Assembly (NCBI GenBank): GCA_024426085.1
Contig: CP087974.1
Location: forward strand, 2,704,001-2,768,000
Length of the DNA stretch: 64,000 nucleotides
Direction: 5' to 3'
Origin: Rhizobium sp. RCAM05350
GTDB lineage: Bacteria; Pseudomonadota; Alphaproteobacteria; Rhizobiales; Rhizobiaceae
Shown: piece after piece, positions 1-9,627 of the stretch
Position numbering within the stretch: the stretch's first letter is position 1
How the letters are laid out: each line of letters opens with the position of its first letter
The notes under the pieces: generated by a model
Seen by the model: the letters and a program-made list of their open reading frames with translations, nothing else
Told to the model about the DNA's origin: nothing
Databases searched by the model: none
Position numbers and translations under genes: made by a program

Positions 1-718
1 AGACCAGACCTTCTTCGACCGGCCAAGCCGGCAGGTCCAGGCGCGCCGGGTCACACGGCTCGGCGCGATCATTTTTGACGAGACGCCGCTCAGCAAACCC
101 AAGGGTGAGGCGGCTGCGCGGGCACTGGCCGACGGCGTGCGCCAACTTGGGCTTGCCGTCCTGCCATTTTCCAAGGAAGCCGCGCAATTGCGTGACCGCA
201 TCGGCTTTCTCTATCGCACACTCGGCGAACCCTGGCCGGACATCTCGGATGACAGCCTGCTGTCGCGGCTGGAGGACTGGTTCGTGCCTTTCCAGCGTGA
301 CACGCGCGGTATCGACGATATCAATGCCGGCAGCCTCTCGGAAGGCCTGCAATCGCTGGTGCAGCACGACGTCGCGCGCGATCTTGCCCGCCTGGCGCCG
401 ACGCATTTCGAAGCGCCGACCGGACAGCGCCATCCGATCCGCTACGATGGCGACGAGCCGGTTCTGTCGATCCGTGTTCAGGAACTGTTCGGGCTGAAGA
501 CGCATCCATCGATCGGCGGCGGGCGGTTGCCGCTGCTTCTGGAACTGATCTCGCCTGGTCACAAGCCGATGCAGACGACCCGCGACCTGCCGGGCTTCTG
601 GGCCGGGTCGTGGAAGGATGTTCGCGCCGACATGCGCGGCCGTTACCCGAAACATCCGTGGCCGGAGGATCAGGCAAACGCCGTGCCGACGACACGGGCA
701 AAACCGCGTGGTACATGA
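1..718 (+). CDS. hrpB: ATP-dependent helicase HrpB, C-terminal part (5' end outside window)
   Basis: The reading frame is open from base 2 and ends at TGA 716-718, so about 238 C-terminal residues are visible and the helicase core lies upstream of the window. The segment LELISPGHKPMQTTRD followed by LPGFWAGSWKDVRADMRGRY and then KHPWPED is the characteristic HrpB C-terminal signature, and the short basic tail ends in KPRGT as in rhizobial homologues. HrpB is a DEAH-box-type RNA helicase of poorly defined role in bacteria. No frame disruption is seen. The stop lies 7 bases before the likely actS start, and the actS ribosome-binding site would overlap the hrpB stop, which suggests co-transcription. 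Confidence 0.9.
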   Translation, partial: DQTFFDRPSRQVQARRVTRLGAIIFDETPLSKPKGEAAARALADGVRQLGLAVLPFSKEAAQLRDRIGFLYRTLGEPWPDISDDSLLSRLEDWFVPFQRDTRGIDDINAGSLSEGLQSLVQHDVARDLARLAPTHFEAPTGQRHPIRYDGDEPVLSIRVQELFGLKTHPSIGGGRLPLLLELISPGHKPMQTTRDLPGFWAGSWKDVRADMRGRYPKHPWPEDQANAVPTTRAKPRGT

Positions 719-725
719 GGCTTCG

Positions 726-2054
726 ATGGCATTGATGACAGGAAACCGCATGATGACCGCCGCACTCGACGGGGAAGAAGCCACCACAAGCCGGGTTCTG
801 CGCCTGCAGACGATTGTCCGGCTGCGCTGGCTGGCAGTCGGCGGGCAATCGATCGCGGTGATGATCATCGCCTTCTGGCTGCAGTTTCCGCTGCCGCTGA
901 TTGCCTCCTGCTCGCTGATCGCGCTTCTCGCCTGGGTGAATGCCTATCTCACCATCCGCTATCCGCCGACGCACCGGCTGCAGCCGCCGGCCGCCTTTGC
1001 CCTGCTCGGTATCGACCTTGCCCAGCTGACCGCGCTTTTGTTCATCACCGGTGGGCTTGCCAATCCCTTTGCGCCGCTGGTCTGCGTTCCCGTCATCATC
1101 TCGTCTGCCTCGCAGCCGAAATGGCACAGCGTGGCGCTGGCGATCCTCGCGATCATCGGCATTACAGGGCTGGCCTTCTCGCCCTTCCCGCTGCCCTGGT
1201 ATCCCGGCGTCGTGCTGCTGGTGCCGACGGTCCTGACGGCCGGTATCTGGTTCGCCATCGTTTCGACCACTGCGTTTGCTGCCTTCTACACCTACCGTGT
1301 CTCGCTGGAAGCGAGCGAACTGTCCGAGGCTTTGACGGCAACGGAACTGGTGCTGCAGCGGGAAAAGCATCTCTCGCAGCTCGACGGGCTCGCGGCTGCG
1401 GCCGCCCACGAACTCGGCACCCCGCTTGCCACCATCAGCGTGGTTGCCAAGGAAATGGAACGCGAACTCGGCAACGATCCGCGTTTCGGCGAGGACGTGC
1501 ATCTCTTGCGCAGCCAGAGCGAACGCTGCCGGGACATTCTGCGGCGGTTGACGACGCTGTCCTCGGAGAACGAGGCGCATATGCGCCACCTGCCGCTATC
1601 CTCACTGATCGAGGAGGTGATGGCGCCGCACCGCGAGTTCGGCATCCAGATCAACCTCGTCGAGAAAGGCAATCGCGCCAGCGAACCGGTGGGCAACCGC
1701 AATGCCGGTATTCTCTACGGTCTCGGCAACCTGCTGGAAAACGCGGTTGATTATGCCAAGAAGGAAGTGACTGTCACGGTCAACCACACGCCAGCGATCG
1801 TGTCCGTCGTGATCGAGGACGATGGCGACGGTTATGCGCCGGATATTCTCAGCCGGATCGGCGAGCCCTATGTTACGAAGCGTCAGAAGGATGACAGTGC
1901 CGGCGGTCTCGGCCTTGGATTGTTCATCGCCAAGACGCTGCTGGAGCGTTCGGGCGCCAAGCTGACCTTCGAAAACGGCGGCCCGGAAAAGCCCGGCGCC
2001 CGCGTCAGCGTCGAATGGCCGCGCATCCTGATGGACGCAAATCTGTCAAAATGA
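726..2054 (+). CDS. actS: Redox-responsive sensor histidine kinase ActS/RegB
   Basis: This is a 442-residue membrane histidine kinase. The N-terminal half has about six hydrophobic segments (roughly residues 30-190) and carries GGLANPF near residue 109, the quinone-sensing GGxxNPF motif of the RegB/ActS/PrrB family. The H-box AAAAHELGTPLATI puts the phospho-accepting histidine near residue 228. An N-box (GNLLENAVDYAKK) and G-boxes (DDGDGYAP, GGLGLGLFIAK) follow. The family phosphorylates ActR/RegA and controls redox, nitrogen and carbon-fixation genes, and acid tolerance in rhizobia. actR follows 77 bases downstream. ATG codons at 750 and 753 are alternative starts with a better-placed AGGA; 726 was chosen as the longest form with a GAGG seven bases upstream. 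The frame is intact. Confidence 0.9.
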   Translation: MALMTGNRMMTAALDGEEATTSRVLRLQTIVRLRWLAVGGQSIAVMIIAFWLQFPLPLIASCSLIALLAWVNAYLTIRYPPTHRLQPPAAFALLGIDLAQLTALLFITGGLANPFAPLVCVPVIISSASQPKWHSVALAILAIIGITGLAFSPFPLPWYPGVVLLVPTVLTAGIWFAIVSTTAFAAFYTYRVSLEASELSEALTATELVLQREKHLSQLDGLAAAAAHELGTPLATISVVAKEMERELGNDPRFGEDVHLLRSQSERCRDILRRLTTLSSENEAHMRHLPLSSLIEEVMAPHREFGIQINLVEKGNRASEPVGNRNAGILYGLGNLLENAVDYAKKEVTVTVNHTPAIVSVVIEDDGDGYAPDILSRIGEPYVTKRQKDDSAGGLGLGLFIAKTLLERSGAKLTFENGGPEKPGARVSVEWPRILMDANLSK

Positions 2055-2131
2055 CTTTACGGCGTTTTGAACCGGGAATAAGCAAACTTACATAGAGTGC
2101 AAGAACAAAAGATTGCACCGAGGATTGCGAC

Positions 2132-2719
2132 ATGACGGAAAAACTTCCCGAGCAGGCCAGCGCAGCAGCACCAAGCGATGCCGCGCTGATCGGCACCGAT
2201 ACGTCCCTTTTGATCGTCGATGACGACGCGCCGTTCCTGCGACGCCTTGCCCGCGCCATGGAAACCCGCGGCTTTGCCGTCGATATCGCCAGAATCGGTT
2301 GCCGAAGGCATTGCCAAGGCCAAGACCCGCCCGCCGAAATATGCAGTCGTTGATCTGCGGCTCGGCGACGGCAGCGGTCTCGACGTCATCGAAGCTATCC
2401 GCGCCAAACGCGACGACACGCGCATCATCATGTTGACCGGCTATGGCAACATCGCCACCGCCGTCAACGCTGGTGAAGCTTGGGGCAGTCGACTATCTCG
2501 CCAAGCCCGCCGACGCCGACGATATCTTCGCGGCGCTGGTACAGCGGGCCGGCGAACGCGCCGAGCCGCCGGAAAATCCGATGTCGGCCGACCGGGTTCG
2601 TTGGGAGCATATCCAGCGCGTCTATGAAATGTGCGAGCGCAACGTCTCCGAGACCGCCCGCCGGCTCAACATGCATCGCCGCACGCTGCAGCGCATCCTG
2701 GCCAAGCGCGCCGAAGTAA
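2132..2719 (+). CDS. actR: Response regulator ActR/RegA (frameshifted here)
   Basis: ActR is the DNA-binding partner of ActS. The N-terminal receiver domain has the acidic pair in LLIVDDDAPFLRRL and the phospho-acceptor aspartate in YAVVDLRLGDGSG. The C-terminal FIS-type helix-turn-helix reads NVSETARRLNMHRRTLQRIL. A restored protein would be about 195 residues, close to the family norm of about 185. Three indels split it: an extra A at 2291 (GCC-GAA became GCCAGAA), an extra T at 2471 (GCGGTG became GCTGGTG), and loss of GC in the GCGCGC run around 2706-2712, after which the protein ends ...RAPK at TAA 2717-2719. All three lie at CG steps, as elsewhere in the window, so the gene is probably functional. 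It ends 5 bases before the convergent mmcB stop. Confidence 0.88.
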
Positions 2720-2724
2720 CGGTC

Positions 2725-3264
2725 TTATTCGCCGGTTTCGCCGTCCAGCGAGCCCGAGGCTATATCGCGCATATTCGGGCTGGTATCGCCTGCCCGATCC
2801 GCTGACCATTCCGCCAGCATCAGCCGCTGGGCGGCGACACGCGCGAAATTCGTGGTCACCGATTTGCGGGTCGGGGCCGGCATCCTGTGCTCCGGCGCAT
2901 CGCGGATCATTTCCGCATCATAGCCATCGGACAGAAGCAGCCCGCATTCCTCTGGGAAAATATCCAACGGCACGCCGCTATGAGTGGCGAAATAGAGCCG
3001 GTCGGAGTGCATCCGGTAATCCGGCCATTTCCGGTCGACCTTGAAATCCTCGATCGAGGTCTTGATCTCGACGATCCAGATGTCGCCTTTCGGTGAAATG
3101 GAAATGAGATCGGCACGCCTGCCGCTGGCGAGCGTCAGTTCCGGCAAGACTGCGTGGCGCAGTTCATGCAGGTAGCGCTGCACGCCGCGGCGCACCATCA
3201 GTGCACGTTGCGACTGACGTCCGTCGATCAAAGGACTATCGTTGTGGATAGAGAGAATCGCCAT
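2725..3264 (-). CDS. mmcB: MmcB family DNA repair protein (PD-(D/E)XK-like)
   Basis: An intact 179-residue protein of the MmcB-like family (formerly DUF1052), found almost only in alphaproteobacteria and linked to DNA damage repair in Caulobacter. Residues about 50-80 contain RRADLISISPKGDIWIVEIK, which fits the D-x(n)-(E)-x-K core of PD-(D/E)XK nucleases: Asp in RADL, then Glu and Lys in EIK. The downstream WPDYRMHSDRLYFA is also characteristic. Biochemical activity is inferred from the fold, not shown. It converges on actR with almost no gap. The start ATG 3264 is the only sensible one, since the conserved region begins within 25 residues. Confidence 0.85.
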   Translation of the reverse strand: MAILSIHNDSPLIDGRQSQRALMVRRGVQRYLHELRHAVLPELTLASGRRADLISISPKGDIWIVEIKTSIEDFKVDRKWPDYRMHSDRLYFATHSGVPLDIFPEECGLLLSDGYDAEMIRDAPEHRMPAPTRKSVTTNFARVAAQRLMLAEWSADRAGDTSPNMRDIASGSLDGETGE

Positions 3265-3445
3265 GCATTAAACTCTGGCACAAGGCCGCTTTTGTTGCAA
3301 AAAAACACTCCGTGGAGTTTTTGAATCATCCTGCAGGAATGCTGCACCGCATTCACTTGCAATCATGGTGCCAATCGAAAATAAACCATAATCACTGTTG
3401 GTCGAATCGGCCCAGATATTCTTAACTTCATTTTAAGAGACACCC

Positions 3446-4106
3446 ATGCGCTTCCGCAATGCAGTTCTGCTGTGCAGCCTCCGGCTACACTCGTCTTGGC
3501 CAGTTGCTCCACGGCGCCGATCTCTCCCATCGGCGAAAAAGTAGCGACAAACCGGATCTTCTCCGACGGCTACGGCCCGGTCGAGGATCACGGCTACGCC
3601 CTTCCGGCGATTCCGATCAACAAGGTCAACGAGCGCTTCCATCGACAGATCGTCGAATATGCGACGGCTGAGAAGCCAGGCACGATCGTCGTGAATACGC
3701 CGAACCGCTTCCTCTATTTCGTGCTGCCCGGTGGCAAGGCCGTTCGCTACGGCATCGGTGTCGGCAAGGCTGGCTTTGCATGGGAAGGCCGCGCCTATGT
3801 CGCGTGGAAGCAGGAATGGCCGACGTGGCATCCGCCGAAGGAAATGGCCGTGCGCAAGCCGGACGTTGCCCAGTATGTCGAAAACGGCATGGGGCCTGGC
3901 CTGCGCAACCCGCCTCGGCGCGCGCCATGTATCTGTTCAATGATGAAGGCAAGGACACGCTGTTCCGCATCCACGGTTCGCCGGAATGGGCCTCGATCGG
4001 CACGGCCGCTTCGTCCGGCTGCATCCGCATGATCAACCAGGATATCATCGACCTCTATGCCCGCGTTCGCCCGGGCAAGAACACACACGTCATCGTTCAG
4101 CAGTAA
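3446..4106 (+). CDS. L,D-transpeptidase (YkuD) lipoprotein (frameshifted here)
   Basis: A YkuD-domain L,D-transpeptidase of about 219 residues that makes 3-3 peptidoglycan cross-links or attaches proteins to the wall in the periplasm. The catalytic signature is clear: HGSPEWASIGTAASSGCIRM, with the histidine and the S-x-G-C-x-R nucleophile cysteine. The N-terminus from ATG 3446 (MRFRNAVLLCS) continues, after a one-base loss near 3480, into LVLASC, a lipobox, so a lipid-anchored form is likely. A second disruption at about 3911-3925 combines an extra C and a lost GC unit and separates NPLGA from RAMYLF. Both look like the sequence errors seen window-wide. A strong terminator follows at 4136. 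Confidence 0.85.
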
Positions 4107-4135
4107 CTGCTGGTTCGACCGTCAGAATGTCTTCA

Positions 4136-4161
4136 AATCCCCGGCTTGTCCGGGGATTTTT
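4136..4161 (+). terminator. Rho-independent terminator after L,D-transpeptidase
   Basis: A perfect 9-bp stem, AATCCCCGG with CCGGGGATT, encloses a 5-base loop and runs into T residues. It sits 30 bases after the transpeptidase stop and would also separate it from the convergent small gene at 4187. Confidence 0.85.
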
Positions 4162-4186
4162 GATTCAGATTCGTGATTTCGGGATC

Positions 4187-4441
4187 CTATGCTTCCCGGC
4201 GAAGCACCATGCCAGCGTGGTAGAGGACGCCATCGACGAAATCTCCGTCGGCGGTAAATCCGGTATCATCGAGGACATAGTCGATATGATCGCCCGTCAC
4301 GACATAGCGCCCCTGATAGGCACTTTTTCGCTTGCCTCGGGCCTCGTCGTAACGGCCGCCCGGTAGCAACTGATGTCGGATATGGCCGTCGGCCGTGACC
4401 CACATGCCAATATAGGGGTGATTGTCTGTCGTCATGCTCAT
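4187..4441 (-). CDS. Atu4866-like small protein (streptavidin-like fold family)
   Basis: An intact 84-residue protein with HPYIGMWVTADGHIR, LLPGGRYDEARG and YQGRYVVTGDHIDYVLDDTGF, which matches the family named after Agrobacterium protein Atu4866. That family is a small beta-barrel of unknown ligand and function; no signal peptide or membrane segment is present. A second ATG two codons in (MTTDNHPY) could be the true start. The gene stands alone between two convergently or divergently oriented units. Family assignment is from remembered sequence pattern; function is unknown. Confidence 0.75.
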   Translation of the reverse strand: MSMTTDNHPYIGMWVTADGHIRHQLLPGGRYDEARGKRKSAYQGRYVVTGDHIDYVLDDTGFTADGDFVDGVLYHAGMVLRREA

Positions 4442-4579
4442 CTCCTGCCCGTTTCAGACCGGCGCTCCAGGAGCACCGGTCTCAACAAGAGATTACCCGC
4501 CCAAAGGCGGCGCGCGTTAGATCATTGCTCCACAACTTTTGCCTGATCCTGCGAAGCTCTCGACGGCGAAAAATGCAGC

Positions 4580-6756
4580 CTAAGCTGCCTCACTTGCCTT
4601 CAGTTCCTTCAGTTCCAGACGGCGGCGGTGCAGGACCGGTTCGGTATAGCCATTCGGCTGCTCGCGGCCCTTCAGGACCAGTTCGAGTGCTGCCTGGAAG
4701 GCGATCGAGCCGTCGAAATTGCCGGCCATCGGCGTATAGGCCGCATCGCCAGCATTCTGGCCATCGACAACAGCTGCCATGCGCTTCATCGTTTCGATGA
4801 TCTGCGCCTCGGTGACCACGCCGTGATGCAGCCAGTTGGCCACATGCTGGGCGGAGATGCGCAGGGTAGCGCGGTCTTCCATCAGACCGACATTGTTGAT
4901 GTCAGGCACCTTGGAGCAGCCGACGCCCTGATCGATCCAGCGAACGACATAACCGAGAATGCCCTGCGCATTGTTGTCCAGCTCGCGCTGGATTTCCTCT
5001 GCCGTCCAGTTCGGCCGCGATGCGACCGGGACGGAAAGGATATCGCTCAACTTTGCCCGCGCCCGGCTCTTCAGGTCCTTCTGAACTGCTGATACCTCGA
5101 CCTTGTGATAGTGGGTCGCATGCAGCGTTGCAGCCGTTGGCGAGGGAACCCAGGCGGTGTTGGCGCCGGCCTTCGGATGGGCGATCTTCTGTTCCAGCAT
5201 GGCTGCCATCAGGTCGGGCATGGCCCACATGCCCTTACCGATCTGCGCGTGGCCGGAAAGGCCGCATTCCAGGCCGATATCGACGTTCCAGTTCTCATAG
5301 GCGGCAATCCACGCCGCCTGCTTCATGTCGCCCTTGCGGATCATCGGACCCGCTTCCATCGAGGTGTGCATCTCGTCGCCGGTGCGGTCGAGGAAGCCGG
5401 TATTGATGAAGACGACGCGTTCCTTCGCAGCCCGGATGCATTCCTTCAGGTTGACCGTCGTGCGACGTTCCTCGTCCATGATGCCCATCTTCATCGTATT
5501 CGGCGCCATGCCCAGCGCCTGCTCGACGCGGCCGAAGATTTCCGAGGCAAAGGCAACCTCTTCCGGACCATGCATCTTCGGCTTGACGACATACATCGAG
5601 CCTTCGCGCGAATTCATCCGGCGGCCGTTCGGGCCGATGTCATAAAGCGCAATCAGGCCGGTGATCATGGCATCCATGATGCCTTCCGGAACCTCGTTGC
5701 CGTCGCGGTCAAGGATCGCCAGGTTGGTCATCAGGTGACCGACATTGCGCACCAGCATGAGGGCGCGGCCCTTCAGCGAAATTTCGCCACCGTTTGGCGC
5801 GGCAAAGCTGAAATCCGGATTAAGCTTGCGGGTAAAGGTCTTGCCGCCCTTGGTAACCTCTTCCTGCAGGTCGCCTTTCATCAGGCCGAGCCAGTTGCGA
5901 TAGACAAGGATCTTGTCTTCGGCATCGACGGCCGCAACGGAATCCTCGCAGTCCATGATCGCGGTGATGGCCGATTCTGAGAATGAGATCGGAAATATGG
6001 GCGCCGTCATCCTTGCCGGTTGCCGTCGAGGCATCGATGACGATCTCGATATGCAGGTTGTTCTTCTTCAAAAGCAGGTGCGACGGCGAAGCCTTGTCGC
6101 CCCGATAGCCGGCGAACTGACCGGCATCGGCGAGCTTCACCGCGCCTGCCGTGGTGGAGATCGACAGAGACGCGCCATCAACGGCAAGAGCCGTGACATC
6201 GCTCCAGCTGCCGGCCGACAACGGCGCGCTCGCATCCAGGAAGCCGCGCGCCCAGGCGATGACCTTCTGGCCGCGGACCGGGTTGTAACCCTTGCCCTTT
6301 TCGGCGCCGCCGTCCTCGGCAATCGCATCGGTGCCGTAGAGCGCGTCATATAGCGAACCCCAGCGGGCATTGGCGGCATTCAGCGCATAGCGCGTTCATG
6401 ACGGGAACGACGAGCTGCGGACCGGCAATGGTGGCGATCTCGGGATCGACATTGCTGGTGGAAACGGTGAAATCCGGACCTTCCGGCAGGAGATAGCCGA
6501 TCTCCTTCAGGAAGCCTTCATAGGCTGCCATATCGACCGGCGCGCCGTTTTTCCGGTACCAGCTGTCGAGCTTTTCCTGCAGCGCATCGCGCTTGGCCAG
6601 TAGCTCGCGGTTGTTCGGGGCGAGATCATGGACGATCTGCGAGAAGGCCGCGAAGAACTGATCCACATTGATGCCGGTGCCGGGCAACGCTTCCGTGACG
6701 AGAAATTCGTGCAGATCCGCATCGATTCCCAACCCATTCTTTTCTATCCGGCCCAT
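4580..6756 (-). CDS. glcB: Malate synthase G (frameshifted here)
   Basis: Malate synthase G condenses glyoxylate with acetyl-CoA to malate in the glyoxylate shunt; it is a large monomeric cytosolic enzyme. The restored length is about 725 residues, typical of the G isoform. Diagnostic segments include [19 protein letters not shown] near the N-terminus, [15 protein letters not shown], the region RGSMY-type [37 protein letters not shown], and [20 protein letters not shown]. Two indels interrupt it: loss of a GC unit around 6390-6396 and an extra T at 5978 (plus strand; CTC-GAATC became CTCAGAATC on the coding strand). Start 6756 is preferred because GGAG lies 6 bases upstream; an in-frame ATG at 6768 is the alternative. 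Confidence 0.93.
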
Positions 6757-6865
6757 CGGCAACTCCATGATTTAACGCCTAAATATGAGAGGCCGCAGTC
6801 TCTCACGCTTTCATTCCCTGTCAATCCAGCAAGAATGCGAAGAATTATTTCCAAAAAAGAACAAA

Positions 6866-8878
6866 TCAATCGTGTGCGATTCGCGGACGGCCACTGGCAA
6901 CAGCGGTAAACCGCGCTTCGACCAGCTTGCGGCTGCCCTCGATTTCCGGCGCGTCGATCTCTTCACGCATCACCAGGGCCGGCTTATCGGCACCGTTTGC
7001 CCGCGCCGAGGCCAGGGCCGCAACCTGCGCCCGCTCCCCGCGCGGCTGCGAAAGCCTGCTCCTGATCGAGGAAGCGGCTGCTGGGGCCGGCACCGTTGAC
7101 GATGAAGATACCCTCTTCCGGCGCAGAGACAAACACCGTGACCGAGGCCCGCACCTGCCCGACTATAGCGCCGACGGCATTGGCAACCCCTGCCTCCGCC
7201 GGGATCGACGATTCGGCGCCGAGCATCTCTGCGATAGCCGGATAATAGACCGGCGCAGATGCCCCAAGCCCCACCAGTGGGCGATCGAGTGATAGCGAAA
7301 AGGCGACGATGCCCGGCTCGCGCTTCAGCGCCCGATCAACGGCAAGCGACACCGCCGGATCGATTGCCGCGCCATCTTCTGCCAGGCAGGAGGCAAGAAT
7401 CACTTCGGCGGACTGGCGGGTGAGCCGGGTGACGATCATTTCCGACAGCGCTTCGGCAGAAGGGGCGATCGGCTTGCCCGAGCCGTCCTTCACCCGGGCG
7501 GCGAGTTCGGCGCCCAGCCGGGCAGCCGTTGCATTCCACTGGTCCTGCCGCCCCAGTACATGCATGGCGTCGGACGGGGTGAGGCCGCAGATGTGGACGA
7601 GACCGCGTGCCACCAGCCTATCCAGCGTCGCCTTTTGCAATGTGCTGGTCAAAGGCTTTCCAACGGCACCGGCACCGCGCCGATGCGCTCGTACAAAGCC
7701 AGTTCCTGCAGCTGGAGTCCGCTTGCCAGATGATCGGGAAGCCCGGTTCGCACAGCCAGACGGCCATCGTAACGCCCGACATGGGCGGTGCGCAACTGGC
7801 GCTCGAGCACGGAAATGACCGCGGTTTCGTGTTCGACCGCGGCAAGGCTGAGCGGCAGGAACCGGCGCGGCCCGAGATCGATCTTCGCCTGCAGCCCGCG
7901 ATCGTTGATGCGAACTTCCGAATCGCCACCGAGACCGAAGGTGCGCATGGCCACCGCCTCGACCATGGTGCGGAACCCGCCGACGACGGCGCCTTCGCCA
8001 TCCAGACGCGGACGCCCCTGATCCAGCACCGCCACATCTGTGGTGGTGCCGCCGATATCGGAGACGACGGCATTGTCGAGGCCGGTGAGATGCCGGGCGC
8101 CGACGAGGCTTGCCGCCGGGCCAGACAAAATGGTTTCGATCGGCCGCAGCCGGGCCTCCGCCGCCGAAATCAGCGCGCCATCGCCGCGCACGACCATCAT
8201 CGGCACATCGATGCCGCGGGCTTGCAGGAAGCCTTCGCAGGCGCCGATCAAGCGGTCGATCATCGAGACGAGGCGGGCATTGAGGAGGGTCGTGAGCGCC
8301 CGGCGCGGACCGCCGAGCTTGGAAGACAGCTCATGGCTGCAGGTGACCGGAAGATGCGACACTTCGCGGATGCGATCACGGACCCGCTGTTCGTGAGCCG
8401 GATTCCGGACGGCGAAATAACCGGCCACGGCGAAGGACGAAACCTGATTTGCCAGCTGCGGCAAGGCCGCATCCAGCTGCGTCATGTCGAGCAGCGTTTC
8501 GCCGCCATGAACATTGTGGCCACCCGGCAGGAAAATCACCGGATCGGACCCAAGTGCCTCCTGCAGACCATCCCGCTTCAGGTCTTCCGGACCGAAGCCG
8601 ATCATGACCAGACCGGCACGGCCGCCCTGCCCCTCGACCAGCGCGTTGGTCGCCAGCGTCGTCGACAGCGAAACAAGGCCGATAGAGGATACGGGCGCTT
8701 TTGCTTGCTCAAGCACCGCCTCAACGGCACCGGCGATCCCGACCGAAAGATCGTGACGCGTGGTCAGCGCCTTTGCCTTGGCGACGACCCCATGGATCTC
8801 GCTGAAAAGAACCGCGTCGGTATAGGTTCCGCCGGTGTCGATACCGAGGAGGAGATGGTCAGTCACAGCAGCGTCCAT
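6866..8878 (-). CDS. Hydantoinase/oxoprolinase family protein (frameshifted here)
   Basis: A HyuA-type ATP-dependent hydantoinase/5-oxoprolinase of about 670 residues when restored. The N-terminus has the ASKHA-type phosphate loop GIDTGGTYTDAVLF, and the middle has ILSGPAASLVGARHLTG followed by DIGGTTTDVAVLDQG, both hallmarks of the family, which opens cyclic amides with ATP. The exact substrate cannot be read from sequence; no HyuB-like partner is adjacent. Two indels are present: a lost T in a T-run (A-run on plus, 7651-7653), which otherwise creates TGA after ...PLESL, and an extra G near 7030. It lies upstream of glcB on the same strand with about 100 bases between them. The translation could start at ATG 8878 or GTG 8866. 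Confidence 0.85.
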
Positions 8879-9009
8879 TCGGATAACGCCGGAAACCCGG
8901 CTTCAAAGGATATGGACGAGGTGATATGACATCTTTCAGCGAAAGGCCATCGCTTCGCCGACATCGTAATCGGGCTGCGCTGACAGCGCAAAACGTAAGG
9001 AACCATGGC

Positions 9010-9627
9010 ATGATCCGTTTCCCACGCGTACTCTTTCTGATCCTTGCGATTGCAGGCGTCCCTGCTCTTTGCCTGCCGGCCTTTGCACAGGAGGCCAGCG
9101 ACGAGGAAGAATACAAGCCGGTGCTTCCGGACGTCGCCATCTACAAGGCGATGCTCGATGCCAACAAGATGACCGGCTGGATCCAGTTCCGCAATTACGA
9201 CGACAAGCAGCTGATCTACTTCACAACGCTGCAGACCATGCATTGCCGGCTCTCGGAAATCCGCTATTCGGTCAATTCCGACGCGCTCGACCAGCGCTTC
9301 CCGCTCGGCAAATGCAATCCGCAGATCCCGTTCAACCTGCCCGACAGCAGTACCAACGAGTATATCTACATCTCGCTGCCGGCCGGAGAGGCAAAAACGC
9401 TCGCCATCCAGGCCGTGTGGGACGATGGCGCGGGCAGCGAAATCGTCGTCTACAAGCCCTGCGAGGGCGTTGGCGACGCGACCTGCGCTGCGATCAAGAC
9501 CATCAAGAAACCGAAGAAGCAGCTGCAGGAGCCGGTGCCGTCGGATTCGCCGATCCGGGCCGTGCAATCGGAAACGCCGGGCAAGACGTTTACCGCGCCG
9601 ACACCCTCAACGGCAGCCCGCCCCTAG
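9010..9627 (+). CDS. Secreted protein of unknown function
   Basis: An intact 205-residue protein. The ATG at 9010 has AGGAA seven bases upstream and opens a clear Sec signal peptide (MIRFPRVLFLILAIAGVP, then ALCLPAFAQ, cleavage after AFA or AQ), so the longer upstream frame is not used. The mature part is acidic at its start (EASDEEEYKP), has four cysteines (in HCRLS, GKCNPQ, PCEGVGD and ATCAAI) that could form two disulfides, and ends in a proline/threonine-rich tail. I recognise no domain. Its 3' end overlaps the convergent P450 gene by 38 bases. A periplasmic or exported role is inferred from the signal peptide only. Confidence 0.75.
   Translation: MIRFPRVLFLILAIAGVPALCLPAFAQEASDEEEYKPVLPDVAIYKAMLDANKMTGWIQFRNYDDKQLIYFTTLQTMHCRLSEIRYSVNSDALDQRFPLGKCNPQIPFNLPDSSTNEYIYISLPAGEAKTLAIQAVWDDGAGSEIVVYKPCEGVGDATCAAIKTIKKPKKQLQEPVPSDSPIRAVQSETPGKTFTAPTPSTAARP

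Noticed and set aside
321..1589. Long open frame (422 codons) antisense to hrpB and actS
   Set aside because: It lies opposite a clear sensor kinase, has low-complexity Arg/Gly/Gln-rich composition and no domain; a shadow of GC-rich codon use.
4628..5980. Plus-strand frames opposite malate synthase (up to 291 codons)
   Set aside because: GlcB motifs on the minus strand account for the region; the plus frames have no recognisable domain.
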